From assembly GCA_031272185.1 (NCBI GenBank), contig JAISUG010000010.1, positions 1 to 64,000 on the forward strand: a stretch of DNA of 64,000 bases. The letters are read 5' to 3'. A model generated the notes under the pieces. The model did no database searches. It was not told where the DNA came from and saw only the letters and a program-made list of their open reading frames with translations. Both the position numbers and the translations under genes were made by a program. The first letter of the stretch is position 1; every line of letters begins with the position of its first letter. This stretch comes from Lachnospiraceae bacterium. GTDB taxonomy: Bacteria > Bacillota > Clostridia > Lachnospirales > Lachnospiraceae. Shown here piece after piece: positions 24,023-31,804 of the stretch.

Positions 24023-27010
24023 TCACCTAAACTCCAAGGTGGGCCGGTAGTTCACCGAACGGTTGTGCAGCTCGAAATAGTCCCCGTTCCCTATCTCAAA
24101 TGGCCTGTCGTCTTCCTTGGGCACGAAAAGCCCCTGGGCGGCGTCGTACTGGAACTGCGTCCCCGACACCCGCAGAGTCAGCCCCTGTGGCTGGGCATCG
24201 GTGCTCACCGAGATTAGCTCCAGCCTCCTGTTGGCCGACGGCGTGAAGATGCTGTGTTTCTTTTTGACATTGAGCGTCATCGATGCGTCGTGCTGGTAAT
24301 CTATATGCTCCGGCGGTTGGATGGTGATCGTGTCCCCGCCTTTGCTGGCGTCCGGCGCATCTATCCCCGAAGCGATGGGTTTGCCCTTGCTGTTGGTGTA
24401 GTACGTGTCGCTGGGCTGTGTCTCTATGGCGATCTTCCTGGGCATCACCTTGATCCTGGAGATGATGAAAACCACAAGCCCCGCCAGCGCCAGCAGTATC
24501 GCCGCGATGATGATTTGCAGCCACCTGCGCCACCCGGTGAAACTGTACCGGGCTTTCACGGGGTTTTCCGCCTCGTCCCGGGTGGTTTGCTCCCGCCCGT
24601 CAATGATGGCCGCGGCCTCCACCACCAGGTTTCGGGCGCCGGTTTTCACCTTGAGCTCATTGAAGAAATCCACGTACTCGTAGCCATCTGCCAATGCGCT
24701 TTCCAGCACGAAGGTGGATGGCTCCGTGCCCTTTGTCACAGTGTATTCATATCCGCCGTAACCATCCCGGTCAGAGACCTCGGGCTCGTCCATCGCCCTC
24801 CAGACGTCTTCCGGCAGGGGCTCCCCATTGTACGTGGCCCGCAAGACCGCGCCGTCAGAGCGTTTGTCCCCGGGTGTCACCGAATCGTCGGGGTTCACCC
24901 GGAATTCCCCCTTTTCTATGGCGAACACCAGCGGCGCCTCATCCGGCACCTCCACGATGAAAGGCACGTCCAATGTCGCGGTTACCGGGACGCTCTGTGT
25001 GACATTGAAAACAGACATCCCCAGCGTCAGCTTCACAGTGAAAGCCCCGCCGCACGCTTCCTTTATCACGTAGGCATCCCCTGCGCCTGTGAGCCTGGGC
25101 GTGACGGAGGTTTTGCCGTCCTTGAACTCGTACTCGAAACTGATGTATTTGTTGTCGGAGGCCGCTGTGATACCGTCTATTCCCCCCGGCCCATTGGCCG
25201 TGATGTAAATGCCGTTCCCGTCCACGAAACCCTGGTGTACCATCGGCACGTCACCATTGACAATGACGTCCCCGGAGCCGGATCCTGCCCGGGTGATGAC
25301 ATACCCCTCCCAGTCGGCAGGCAATGCACCCCAGGCGGTTCCACCCGCCCCGGCAGGCACCAGGTCAGTCACATCCGGCGCCGGCCCTATGGTGATGCCG
25401 CTCCCGTCGATATCCATGGACTGCCTGTAGCTGTCCAGGTAATCCACGTTCACAGTCCCGCCGAAACTGCCTTGCAGGAGCTTCACGGTGTCGCCGGACC
25501 GGACGGTCTGTATGACGGGATCCACATTGCCATCGGGCGCGGCGGCTTGCCCCACAGGTTCCACGTTGCCCTTAAACTGCGCCGCCGCCGAGATGTCCCC
25601 CAGCAGTTTCGATGTGGTAAACCTATCCTGTGCATCCAGCAGGCCCAGCTCAACCAGGTACTCGCCCTCGGGGATGTCCTGGTATGGCAGGTCCCCTTCC
25701 CGGTATGCGTAAACCTTGCCATTGTTGCCCACTATGGGGTCGTTCACCCGGGTGAACGTCATCCCAGCCCTCACCGCGGGCTCGTAATACACTTCCAATA
25801 TGCTGGCTCCGCTTGCCTGGATCTCATAAGGCGTGTCCTGGGCGAAATCCGCCTCGAACACCGCCACCTGTCCCGTCAGGGAGCGGTCGATGGTGGACTC
25901 AAACAGTGCCCGGTTGCCGCCCAGCGCCGTCAGGGCCGCGGCATAGTCCTCCGAATACCGTACCTGCGCGGTGTTGGGGGACACGTTCATCCCCTTGATC
26001 CCGCTGATTGCGGCCCCGTCGCCCTGGGCGAACACGAACAGCCTGGACAGTGGCACGTCCACCTGCACCACCCTGTTGCGCTCATCCACACCCGAGAGCT
26101 TGTTGCGCTGGAAGATCTCGTTGCACAGCGCGGTGAGGTGGGACCGGATATTGCTGTATGGATCCGACGAATCCGCCTGGTATATGGTGAAGTTCGCAAG
26201 GTCGGAGCGTATCCCGCTCTTGTCCCCGCCGTAGTCAATCATCAGCAATGCGATGCGGATGTCCGGGGACCGCTGGGCATATGACTCCAGCTGTTTCACC
26301 ACGTCGCTCACATACCACATGCCGCCGTTTGGCGACGTGAAAGAATCCCCGTCCGTGACGAATATCAGCCACTTGTTGGCGCCGGTGGCATCTATCAGCT
26401 CCTGGTAGGCGGTCGCGACATTGGCAAAAGGCGTGGAGCCGGACCCCAGCTCCATGTCCTCGTGGATGCGCCGCACCGGCTCCGCCATGTTGCGGCTGCC
26501 CACCAGCTCCATCTTGGAAAGCGTGCCTTTCTGGGGGCCGTTGAGCAGATAGACGTTCATCTTGTCGCCGTCATCCAGCATAGCGGCGAACACTTCCAGC
26601 GCATACTTGCCCTGGTTCCATCTGGTGGTTGCCACCGGGCTGGCCGAGGAGCCTTTGTTGTACATGCTCCCCGAGTCGTCGTATGCGATGTGTATCACGT
26701 GCCTGGGCGCGCCGGAGGATGCGCCGCCCGTACCCGCCGAGGCACGGATCACACCCGGTGATGTACGGCTCGTCGGCGCCAAAGCACGGATCACACCCGC
26801 AGACGCACCGCCCATATTTGCGGATGCGCCGCTTACCACGTAGGCGCCGCCTGCCCCTAAGCTCCCGATGGTGCCCCCCCATGCCGTCACACCGGTCAGG
26901 GGTGCCGCCAATAAAAAAACGGACGCACCCGCAAGCACCACGGTCGCCGCCCGGAAAAACATGGCGGCCACCCTGCCTGGGATGTATCCACTCCACACTC
27001 CACTCCCCAT
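24023..27010 (-). CDS. VWA-domain membrane-anchored surface protein
   Basis: 995 aa, first gene of the operon. The N-terminal signal/membrane helix (AAMFFRAATVVLAGASVFLL) is followed by a Gly/Ala linker with short repeats. A von Willebrand A domain comes next: HIAYDDSGSMYNKG holds the metal-ion site DxSxS (D111, S113, S115), with GSGSTPFANVATAYQEL and WLIFVTDGDSFTS further on. A long beta-rich extracellular region of about 550 residues leads to a C-terminal helix (RRWLQIIIAAILLALAGLVV). A cytoplasmic beta domain of about 115 residues ends the protein. The topology is outside VWA, single anchor, inside tail, which suits passing a ligand signal or force to the cytoplasmic tubulin-like partner. 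ATG 27010 has GAGG five bases upstream. The frame stays open to an ATG inside a dispersed repeat (27076), which I reject as the start. Confidence 0.85.
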   Translation of the reverse strand: MGSGVWSGYIPGRVAAMFFRAATVVLAGASVFLLAAPLTGVTAWGGTIGSLGAGGAYVVSGASANMGGASAGVIRALAPTSRTSPGVIRASAGTGGASSGAPRHVIHIAYDDSGSMYNKGSSASPVATTRWNQGKYALEVFAAMLDDGDKMNVYLLNGPQKGTLSKMELVGSRNMAEPVRRIHEDMELGSGSTPFANVATAYQELIDATGANKWLIFVTDGDSFTSPNGGMWYVSDVVKQLESYAQRSPDIRIALLMIDYGGDKSGIRSDLANFTIYQADSSDPYSNIRSHLTALCNEIFQRNKLSGVDERNRVVQVDVPLSRLFVFAQGDGAAISGIKGMNVSPNTAQVRYSEDYAAALTALGGNRALFESTIDRSLTGQVAVFEADFAQDTPYEIQASGASILEVYYEPAVRAGMTFTRVNDPIVGNNGKVYAYREGDLPYQDIPEGEYLVELGLLDAQDRFTTSKLLGDISAAAQFKGNVEPVGQAAAPDGNVDPVIQTVRSGDTVKLLQGSFGGTVNVDYLDSYRQSMDIDGSGITIGPAPDVTDLVPAGAGGTAWGALPADWEGYVITRAGSGSGDVIVNGDVPMVHQGFVDGNGIYITANGPGGIDGITAASDNKYISFEYEFKDGKTSVTPRLTGAGDAYVIKEACGGAFTVKLTLGMSVFNVTQSVPVTATLDVPFIVEVPDEAPLVFAIEKGEFRVNPDDSVTPGDKRSDGAVLRATYNGEPLPEDVWRAMDEPEVSDRDGYGGYEYTVTKGTEPSTFVLESALADGYEYVDFFNELKVKTGARNLVVEAAAIIDGREQTTRDEAENPVKARYSFTGWRRWLQIIIAAILLALAGLVVFIISRIKVMPRKIAIETQPSDTYYTNSKGKPIASGIDAPDASKGGDTITIQPPEHIDYQHDASMTLNVKKKHSIFTPSANRRLELISVSTDAQPQGLTLRVSGTQFQYDAAQGLFVPKEDDRPFEIGNGDYFELHNRSVNYRPTLEFR

Positions 27011-27044
27011 CGTACCCTCACTCGTCCCGCCATCTGTGGGTATC

Positions 27045-27118
27045 GCTCCACCAACCAAACAATGCGCATTCGACATAAGTCTCAGCTGTGCGCAAGTTTC
27101 AGTCGGCGTGGCAATACT
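27045..27118. repeat. Palindromic dispersed repeat, family 1, copy B
   Basis: About 74 bp. The left arm is GGTATCGCTCCACCAACCAA; the reverse complement of the right arm is AGTATTGCCACGCCGACTGA. The core carries GCGCATTCGACATAAG. It sits in the 5' leader of the tubulin-like operon, between promoter and first start codon. Confidence 0.85.
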
Positions 27119-27181
27119 ATAGTATGTATGTCATCCTGTAGAGTCAAACCATTTTATGATGCGTTTCCCCCATTGCCTAGT

Positions 27182-27211
27182 ATTATACTATCTGAGTTTT
27201 CATTATGTCAA
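27182..27211 (-). promoter_or_regulatory. Consensus promoter of the VWA/tubulin-like operon
   Basis: Minus strand: TTGACA (27211-27206), an 18-bp spacer, then TATAAT (27187-27182). Both boxes match the vegetative consensus perfectly. The first gene starts about 165 nt downstream, and no other strong promoter is evident inside the 15-kb operon. Confidence 0.8.
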
Positions 27212-27375
27212 CGTGTTTTTCAGATATTGAATACTTTGCATTTGTTCGCCCCCGAACCGGATCGCACTCAATGGTGAACACCAACATGGGCAAGCGCATA
27301 TGGCGAACAGAGACACTTGCCCGCGACAGAATGTTGTTGGTGAAACTTGGGTCAACGCTAAATAAACATCACGCA

Positions 27376-27404
27376 TTGACAACGTGATGTGATTGTGATA
27401 CAGT
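27376..27404 (+). promoter_or_regulatory. Promoter of the toxin-antitoxin pair
   Basis: TTGACA (27376-27381), 17-bp spacer, TACAGT (27399-27404). It is followed at once by AGGAGG (27412-27417), so the leader is very short. The spacer has GTGATGTGATTGTG half-sites that could serve antitoxin autoregulation. It diverges from the tubulin-like operon promoter 170 bp away. Confidence 0.65.
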
Positions 27405-27427
27405 AGAAAAAAGGAGGTGTTCCTGTG

Positions 27428-27721
27428 ATGACGGCAAATATAAATGTACGGACGGACGCAGAATTAAAAGCTCAGGCCCAGAGGATTTACGAGTCCATCG
27501 GACTTGACTTGTCCACAGCGGTCAATTTGTTTCTCAAACAGACCGTGAGGGCTAATAATCTGCCGTTCACGGTGGGGGTAACGCCTCTTCAAGGTGAAAC
27601 CCCGCGGTGCCCCTTGCCTAAAGTAAGGCGCAAACCTTTATACGGCTGCGCCAAAGACAGAATATGGATTGCAGATGACTTTGACGCTCCACTCGACGAC
27701 TTCAAGGAGTATATGGAATGA
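27428..27721 (+). CDS. RelB/DinJ-type antitoxin
   Basis: 97 aa. The N-terminal half (NINVRTDAELKAQAQRIYES, then IGLDLSTAVNLFLKQTVR) is the ribbon-helix-helix dimerisation and DNA-binding region of RelB/DinJ antitoxins. The C-terminal tail (RIWIADDFDAPLDDFKEYM) is acidic, as expected for the part that wraps the toxin. It should neutralise the PIN toxin encoded next and repress the shared promoter. ATG 27428 is ten bases after AGGAGG; a GTG at 27425 would add one Met. The two genes overlap by ATGA and have clearly lower GC than the flanks, suggesting transfer. Confidence 0.85.
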   Translation: MTANINVRTDAELKAQAQRIYESIGLDLSTAVNLFLKQTVRANNLPFTVGVTPLQGETPRCPLPKVRRKPLYGCAKDRIWIADDFDAPLDDFKEYME

Positions 27722-28098
27722 GATATTTACTGGATACGCACGTCGCCCTGCGGATACTAAGGGACGAGCCAATTTCAAGCAAAGCGAAGGCAATCATAGA
27801 CGATGTTACGACGGAGATATTCGTTAGTATCGCGTCAGCGTGGGAACTTGCAATCAAAGTCGGTCTTGGAAAGCTCAAGTATTACGGCGGGGTAAGGGCG
27901 TTCCTCGACGACATAAAGCTAAACGACTTTACTTTGCTTGGAGTTGAAGAAGCGCATATTGAACAAGTACAGGCGCTTGAATATCATCACCGCGACCCGT
28001 TCGACCGTCTGCTCATAGCAACGGCGATAGCAGAGGACATGATTTTCTTGTCCGCAGATGAAAATGTTCCGAAGTACGATGTAAACTGGCTGTGGTAA
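27718..28098 (+). CDS. PIN-domain toxin (VapC-like ribonuclease)
   Basis: 126 aa. Starts MRYLLDTHVALRILRDEP, with the PIN acidic residues at D6, E43 (SAWELAIK), D93 (YHHRDPFDRLL) and D114 (LSADENV), the quartet that binds Mg/Mn for RNA cleavage. It belongs to the VapC branch with the HRDPFDRLL motif. It is translationally coupled to the antitoxin through an ATGA overlap. Pairing a PIN toxin with a RelB/DinJ-type rather than a Phd- or VapB-type antitoxin is less common. Confidence 0.9.
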   Translation: MRYLLDTHVALRILRDEPISSKAKAIIDDVTTEIFVSIASAWELAIKVGLGKLKYYGGVRAFLDDIKLNDFTLLGVEEAHIEQVQALEYHHRDPFDRLLIATAIAEDMIFLSADENVPKYDVNWLW

Positions 28099-28123
28099 GC
28101 TCCAATAGCGCACAGAGGTGAGC

Positions 28124-28714
28124 TCACAGCGCCCCCTTAGTCGACCACACCCCGCCCCCCAGGCGCTCCTCGTAGCGGGTGGCCTCGCACATGGCCTTTG
28201 CGAATGCCTTGAAGCAGCTTTCGGCGATGTGGTGGTTGTTCTCGCCGCTTAGCTGTTTGAGGTGAATGTTCAGCATCCCCGCATAGGAGACAGCGTAGAA
28301 AAACTCCCGCACCATCTCCGACGCCATGTCGCCAATGCGCGTATCCGAAAATGTCACGTCGAATGCCAGGTACGGCCTGCCCGACAGGTCGATGGCGCAC
28401 AGCGCCAGGGCATCGTCCATGGGGAGGATGCAGCTTGCGAACCGGCGGATGGACTTTTTGTCGCCCAGCGCCTTGCGGATGGCCTCACCCAGCACGATCC
28501 CGCAGTCCTCAACAGTGTGGTGGGAATCCACCTGCAGGTCCCCCTTGCACGTGAAATCCACGTCGAAGAGCCCATGGCGCGCGAACCCATCTATCATGTG
28601 GTCAAAAAAACCCACCCCCGTCTCGCAGTGGCATTGCCCCGCACCATCCAGGTTAAGAGTCAACTTTATATCTGTTTCCTTCGTCACACGCTCCACTGTA
28701 GCTATCCTGTCCAT
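28124..28714 (-). CDS. hisB: Imidazoleglycerol-phosphate dehydratase
   Basis: 196 aa, the usual length of the monofunctional enzyme, which dehydrates imidazole-glycerol phosphate in step six of histidine synthesis. The duplicated Mn-binding motifs are present: VGFFDHMIDGFARHG with DSHHTVEDCGI, and LKQLSGENNHHIAESCFKAF near the C-terminus. ATG 28714 has AAAGGGG four bases upstream; a longer frame to 28741 reads through that site and is unlikely. It stands alone here; hisH and hisF are 22 kb away. It converges on the toxin gene with 25 bp between stops. Confidence 0.95.
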   Translation of the reverse strand: MDRIATVERVTKETDIKLTLNLDGAGQCHCETGVGFFDHMIDGFARHGLFDVDFTCKGDLQVDSHHTVEDCGIVLGEAIRKALGDKKSIRRFASCILPMDDALALCAIDLSGRPYLAFDVTFSDTRIGDMASEMVREFFYAVSYAGMLNIHLKQLSGENNHHIAESCFKAFAKAMCEATRYEERLGGGVWSTKGAL

Positions 28715-28785
28715 GTGTCCCCTTTCGCCGCGCCTACGCACTGTTTTCTATCACCATACATGTCGATTTCATGCCGACAAGCACA

Positions 28786-29085
28786 TATTGACCCACCAAC
28801 CAACAATGCGCATCCGACATTAGCCTCTGATCTGCGCAAGGCAAAGCTGCAGCCGGCGATACTCCCGCCTGGTATCCATGCGCGTCTGACATTAGCCTCT
28901 GCTTTGCGCAAGGCAAAGCTGCAGCCGACGATACTCCCGCCTGGTATCAATGCACGTCTTGCATTAGCCTCTGATCTGCGCAAGGCAAAGCTGCAGCCGA
29001 CGATACTCCCACCTGGTATCCATGCGCGTCTGACACTAGCCTCTGCTTTGCGCAAGGTTCAGCCAGCGCAACAATACCCGCAAGC
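28786..29085. repeat. Family-1 repeat expanded into an exact 72-bp tandem array (copy C)
   Basis: Four units in perfect 72-bp register; the shared ATTAGCCTCTG-type core starts at 28819, 28891, 28963 and 29035. The outer ends keep family-1 flanks (CCACCAACCAACAATGCGC at the left, GGTTCAGCCAGCG near the right). The inner joints GGTATCCATGCGCG lack the CCACCAACC part of the arm. It fills most of the 446-bp gap between hisB and the DUF4349 gene; nothing else is seen there. The period is a multiple of three and one minus-strand frame stays open through all units, but no gene is likely. Confidence 0.85.
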
Positions 29086-29160
29086 AGAAATGGCACCGCT
29101 CGCAGGTATAGTATACACCACACTATGAAAATAAGTAAATACAAATTTACAAAAATAGGT

Positions 29161-30456
29161 TTATTTGTTTTCCGCCTGGTTCTGGCCGCCTGCCTGGTTT
29201 TGGCCGTCCGCCTGGTTTTGGCTATACATTGGATCCGTCCATGTGCCTTCGCCCTTCGGCGCCGCCTGGCCTTTGCGCCCCCTGCGCCCCTTGCCGGTGA
29301 AGAACCCCCCGATCCCCCCCAGGAGTTTGACGATCACGAACACCAGGATGGCCAGCACCGCCAATGCCGGGATGTGGGTCACGATGAACACCATCAGATC
29401 CGTGAAAAAGTCCGCCACCCCCGCCGCATTGGACCGGAATCCCCTTGCGATGCGGCTGCCCAGTGTTTCCGCGGCTTCCGGCGTGTAGAGGCGCACCTCC
29501 TGGATGGACAGGTACACCGTGGAGTACGACACCTGGTTGTCGTAGAGGCGCAGGCGGCTGTTGTGGTTTTGCAGCTCGAAACGGATCTCCGAAAGCCGCT
29601 GCTCCAGTGCGATGATGGACTCGATGCTCTCCGCCTTCGCCAGCAGCTCCCACAGCCGTTCCTGCTCGATGTCCAATGTCTTGATCCGGTCTTCTGTTTC
29701 CGTGTACTGCAGCGTGATGTCCCTGGTGCTCTCGTTCTTGTAAAGCACGTTGCCGATCTCGCCCGTCATGCCCATGAACTCGGGCAGCGACCCCTGGGGG
29801 ACCCGCACCGTCATGTCGGCGTAGCGCAGACCGCCCGCATTGTTCAATGAGTTGCCGCTGATTCCCGAAGACTCGATATACCCGCCCAGTTGCTTCACCA
29901 TGGCGTTGATGCGCTCGATGGCCGCATCCATCGCCGTGGTTTCCAGTGTCATGTTGACTTCGGTGATCAGTTTGCGCCCCGCCAGGGGGTCTGCGGCCTC
30001 GCCACCGGACTCTTCCTGGTCGTCCCCAGTCGCATCGTAACCTCCATCGGTCGATGCGGCCTTCATAGACAGGTTTGTCTCCGTGCCGTAATACACATCC
30101 CCCGTAGCGCTCCCCGCACCGCCCACGGCGACGCTGTCATAGGCCACTGCTGCCGGTGCCGGGACCTCGGCCATCTCATATGACACGCCGCCGTCCGCAT
30201 ACATGGCAGCGGCGGTTCCTGCCACCGACCTGCCGGTGGTTTGGGTGCTTTTGGAGCCGCCGGCCGCACACCCTGCCAATGCGGCAACGCACAGAATCAC
30301 CGTCAGCACACCCGCCAGTGCAGCCGCCAACCCGGACTTCGCCGTCTTCTTCGTCGTCGTCTTCGTCATCGTTTCCGTTTTCATTTTCATTTTCATTTCC
30401 ATTTTCATTCTCGCTTTCATGTTCATTTCCGTCTTTGCACTCATCCACGAATCCAT
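29161..30456 (-). CDS. DUF4349-family lipoprotein
   Basis: 431 aa from the first ATG; the true start is uncertain. Residues 11-29 are a Met-Lys rich run coded by ATG-AAA repeats. They are followed by TKKTAKSGLAAALAG and a lipobox LAGC (Cys63), so one of the later ATGs, such as that of MTKTTTKK, may be used. The mature domain shows EVNMTLETTAMDAAIERINA, GYIESSGISGNSLNNAG and MTVRVPQGSLPEFM. A coiled-coil stretch then runs from TETEDRIKTLDIEQERLWEL through the IIALEQRLSEIRFELQNHNS segment. A C-terminal membrane helix (HIPALAVLAILVFVIVKLLG) is followed by a Gln/Asn/Gly repeat tail. This is the DUF4349 layout; function unknown, envelope-located. Confidence 0.85.
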   Translation of the reverse strand: MDSWMSAKTEMNMKARMKMEMKMKMKTETMTKTTTKKTAKSGLAAALAGVLTVILCVAALAGCAAGGSKSTQTTGRSVAGTAAAMYADGGVSYEMAEVPAPAAVAYDSVAVGGAGSATGDVYYGTETNLSMKAASTDGGYDATGDDQEESGGEAADPLAGRKLITEVNMTLETTAMDAAIERINAMVKQLGGYIESSGISGNSLNNAGGLRYADMTVRVPQGSLPEFMGMTGEIGNVLYKNESTRDITLQYTETEDRIKTLDIEQERLWELLAKAESIESIIALEQRLSEIRFELQNHNSRLRLYDNQVSYSTVYLSIQEVRLYTPEAAETLGSRIARGFRSNAAGVADFFTDLMVFIVTHIPALAVLAILVFVIVKLLGGIGGFFTGKGRRGRKGQAAPKGEGTWTDPMYSQNQADGQNQAGGQNQAENK

Positions 30457-30464
30457 TTGCTATA

Positions 30465-30633
30465 CCCATCTTCTAAACCCATTCCCTAAACCCATCCTCT
30501 ATGCCCATCCTCTATGCCCATCCTCTATGCCCATCCTCTATGCCCATCCTCTATACCCATCCTCTACACCCATCCTCTATGCCCATCCTCTATACCCATC
30601 CTCTATACCCATCCTCTGCACTCATCCCCTCTG
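30465..30633. repeat. Minisatellite: thirteen 13-bp tandem units
   Basis: Thirteen contiguous 13-bp units of CCCATCCTCTATG with small variants (TCTAAA, CTACA, CTGCA endings). It starts 9 bp upstream of the DUF4349 frame, so any promoter for that gene must be read through or lie beyond it. The period is not a multiple of three. Confidence 0.9.
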
Positions 30634-30780
30634 CTGAATCATATCGGTCTTATCAATATAAACCCTCTTGAAGCGAAATATATTACAGGCAGGGAAAAAA
30701 TAATGCATCGCACGTCTGCGTACGGCCTTTGCGTGCAAGCACGCAAACGCACGGCCTATCGACCCTGGTATCATACAAAA

Positions 30781-30800
30781 TGTGTCACAAAACCGACACA
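30781..30800. promoter_or_regulatory. Inverted repeat upstream of the response-regulator promoter
   Basis: TGTGTC and GACACA separated by 8 bp, 24 bp upstream of the -35 box at 30824, with a further TGTCACA half-site at 30804. The position suits an activator or repressor of the two-component operon. Confidence 0.4.
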
Positions 30801-30823
30801 TTATGTCACATCCCCATTTCCCA

Positions 30824-30852
30824 TTGAAAAATCCACCGCCCGATACTATAAT
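30824..30852 (+). promoter_or_regulatory. Promoter of the two-component system
   Basis: TTGAAA (30824-30829), 17-bp spacer, TATAAT (30847-30852). The leader is about 140 nt and starts with two near-identical 18-bp direct repeats (GGACGTACATAGCCACAA at 30874 and its variant at 30896) exactly 22 bp apart. That is the spacing of tandem sites for OmpR/PhoB-class regulators, suggesting autoregulation. Confidence 0.7.
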
Positions 30853-30998
30853 TATATCATAGCAGCTTGCGGACGTACATAGCCACAAGTACGGACGTGT
30901 ATAGCCACAAAAATGGCAAACCTGCATCGACCGCAAATGCCGAGGGCGCGCAAGGTGCGCAAAGCGCACCCCCACGCCCCAGAAAGGACCACTGCGCC

Positions 30999-31694
30999 AT
31001 GCTAGCATCCAAAATCCTCATCTGCGACGACCAGCAGATGATCCACGAGACATTGTCGGAATATATAGAAGCGGAGGGCTTCACCTGCATCTCCGCATAC
31101 GACGGTGAGGAAGCGATGCGCAAATTCGCCTCCGAAAAGCCCGATTTGCTGGTGCTGGACCTGATGATGCCGAAAAAAAACGGCATCGACGTCTGCCGGG
31201 AGATCCGTGCCACCAGCCGCGTGCCCATTATCATGCTCACAGCCAAAGGTGAGGAGATCGACCGTATCCTGGGGCTGGAGCTGGGCGCCGACGACTATAT
31301 CGTGAAACCCTTTTCCCCCCGGGAAGTCACGGCGCGCATCAAGGCGGTCCTGCGTCGAACCACCCAGGCGGCCGAGGGCGGCGAAGACCCCAAACAAGTG
31401 CTGCGCTTCCCGGGCCTTTCCATAGACCTCAGCCGCTACGAGGTGCGGGTGGACGAGACGCCCATCCAGTTCACCCCCAAGGAAGTGGAGCTCCTCCATA
31501 AGCTCTGCTCCTCCCCCGGCCGGGTCTTCACCCGGGAGCAGCTGCTCAACGACGTCTGGGGCTATGACTACTATGGCGACACCCGGGTAGTGGACACCCA
31601 GATCAAGCGCCTGCGCCAGAAGCTCCCCGAGAACCCCCGCTGGGGCATCCGCAGCATCTACGGCGTGGGGTATAAATTCGAAACAGTCCAGTGA
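30999..31694 (+). CDS. Two-component response regulator, OmpR/PhoB family
   Basis: 231 aa. Receiver domain: KILICDDQQMIHETLSEYIE has the acidic pair, phospho-Asp sits in LLVLDLMMPKKNG, the Thr/Ser position is in IIMLTAKGEE, and Lys is in YIVKPFSPREVTAR. The C-terminal winged helix shows VRVDETPIQFTPKEVELLHK and DTQIKRLRQKL, then GIRSIYGVGYKFE. It is followed 110 bp later by its kinase. The upstream frame extends to 30867 but the ATG at 30999 begins the conserved domain and has AAAGGA upstream. The signal sensed is unknown. Confidence 0.93.
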   Translation: MLASKILICDDQQMIHETLSEYIEAEGFTCISAYDGEEAMRKFASEKPDLLVLDLMMPKKNGIDVCREIRATSRVPIIMLTAKGEEIDRILGLELGADDYIVKPFSPREVTARIKAVLRRTTQAAEGGEDPKQVLRFPGLSIDLSRYEVRVDETPIQFTPKEVELLHKLCSSPGRVFTREQLLNDVWGYDYYGDTRVVDTQIKRLRQKLPENPRWGIRSIYGVGYKFETVQ

Positions 31695-31804
31695 CTTCAC
31701 CGGGCCCAACCAAGCTTCATCATGTCGTCATGCGATGGTTCGGCATCATGTCGCCATGGCAGCGGGCAGGCTGTCAATACCAACTAGGCTTACAGAGGTT
31801 CCCC

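Noticed and set aside
24254..26284. 676-codon plus-strand frame opposite the VWA gene
   Set aside because: Antisense shadow with atypical His/Arg-rich composition and no ribosome site.
28786..29085. CRISPR or coding repeat protein
   Set aside because: The 72-bp units are alike over their whole length (no unique spacers) and the open frame lacks a ribosome site and codon bias.
30465..30633. CRISPR-like array
   Set aside because: Units of 13 bp are contiguous with no spacers, and no cas genes are present.
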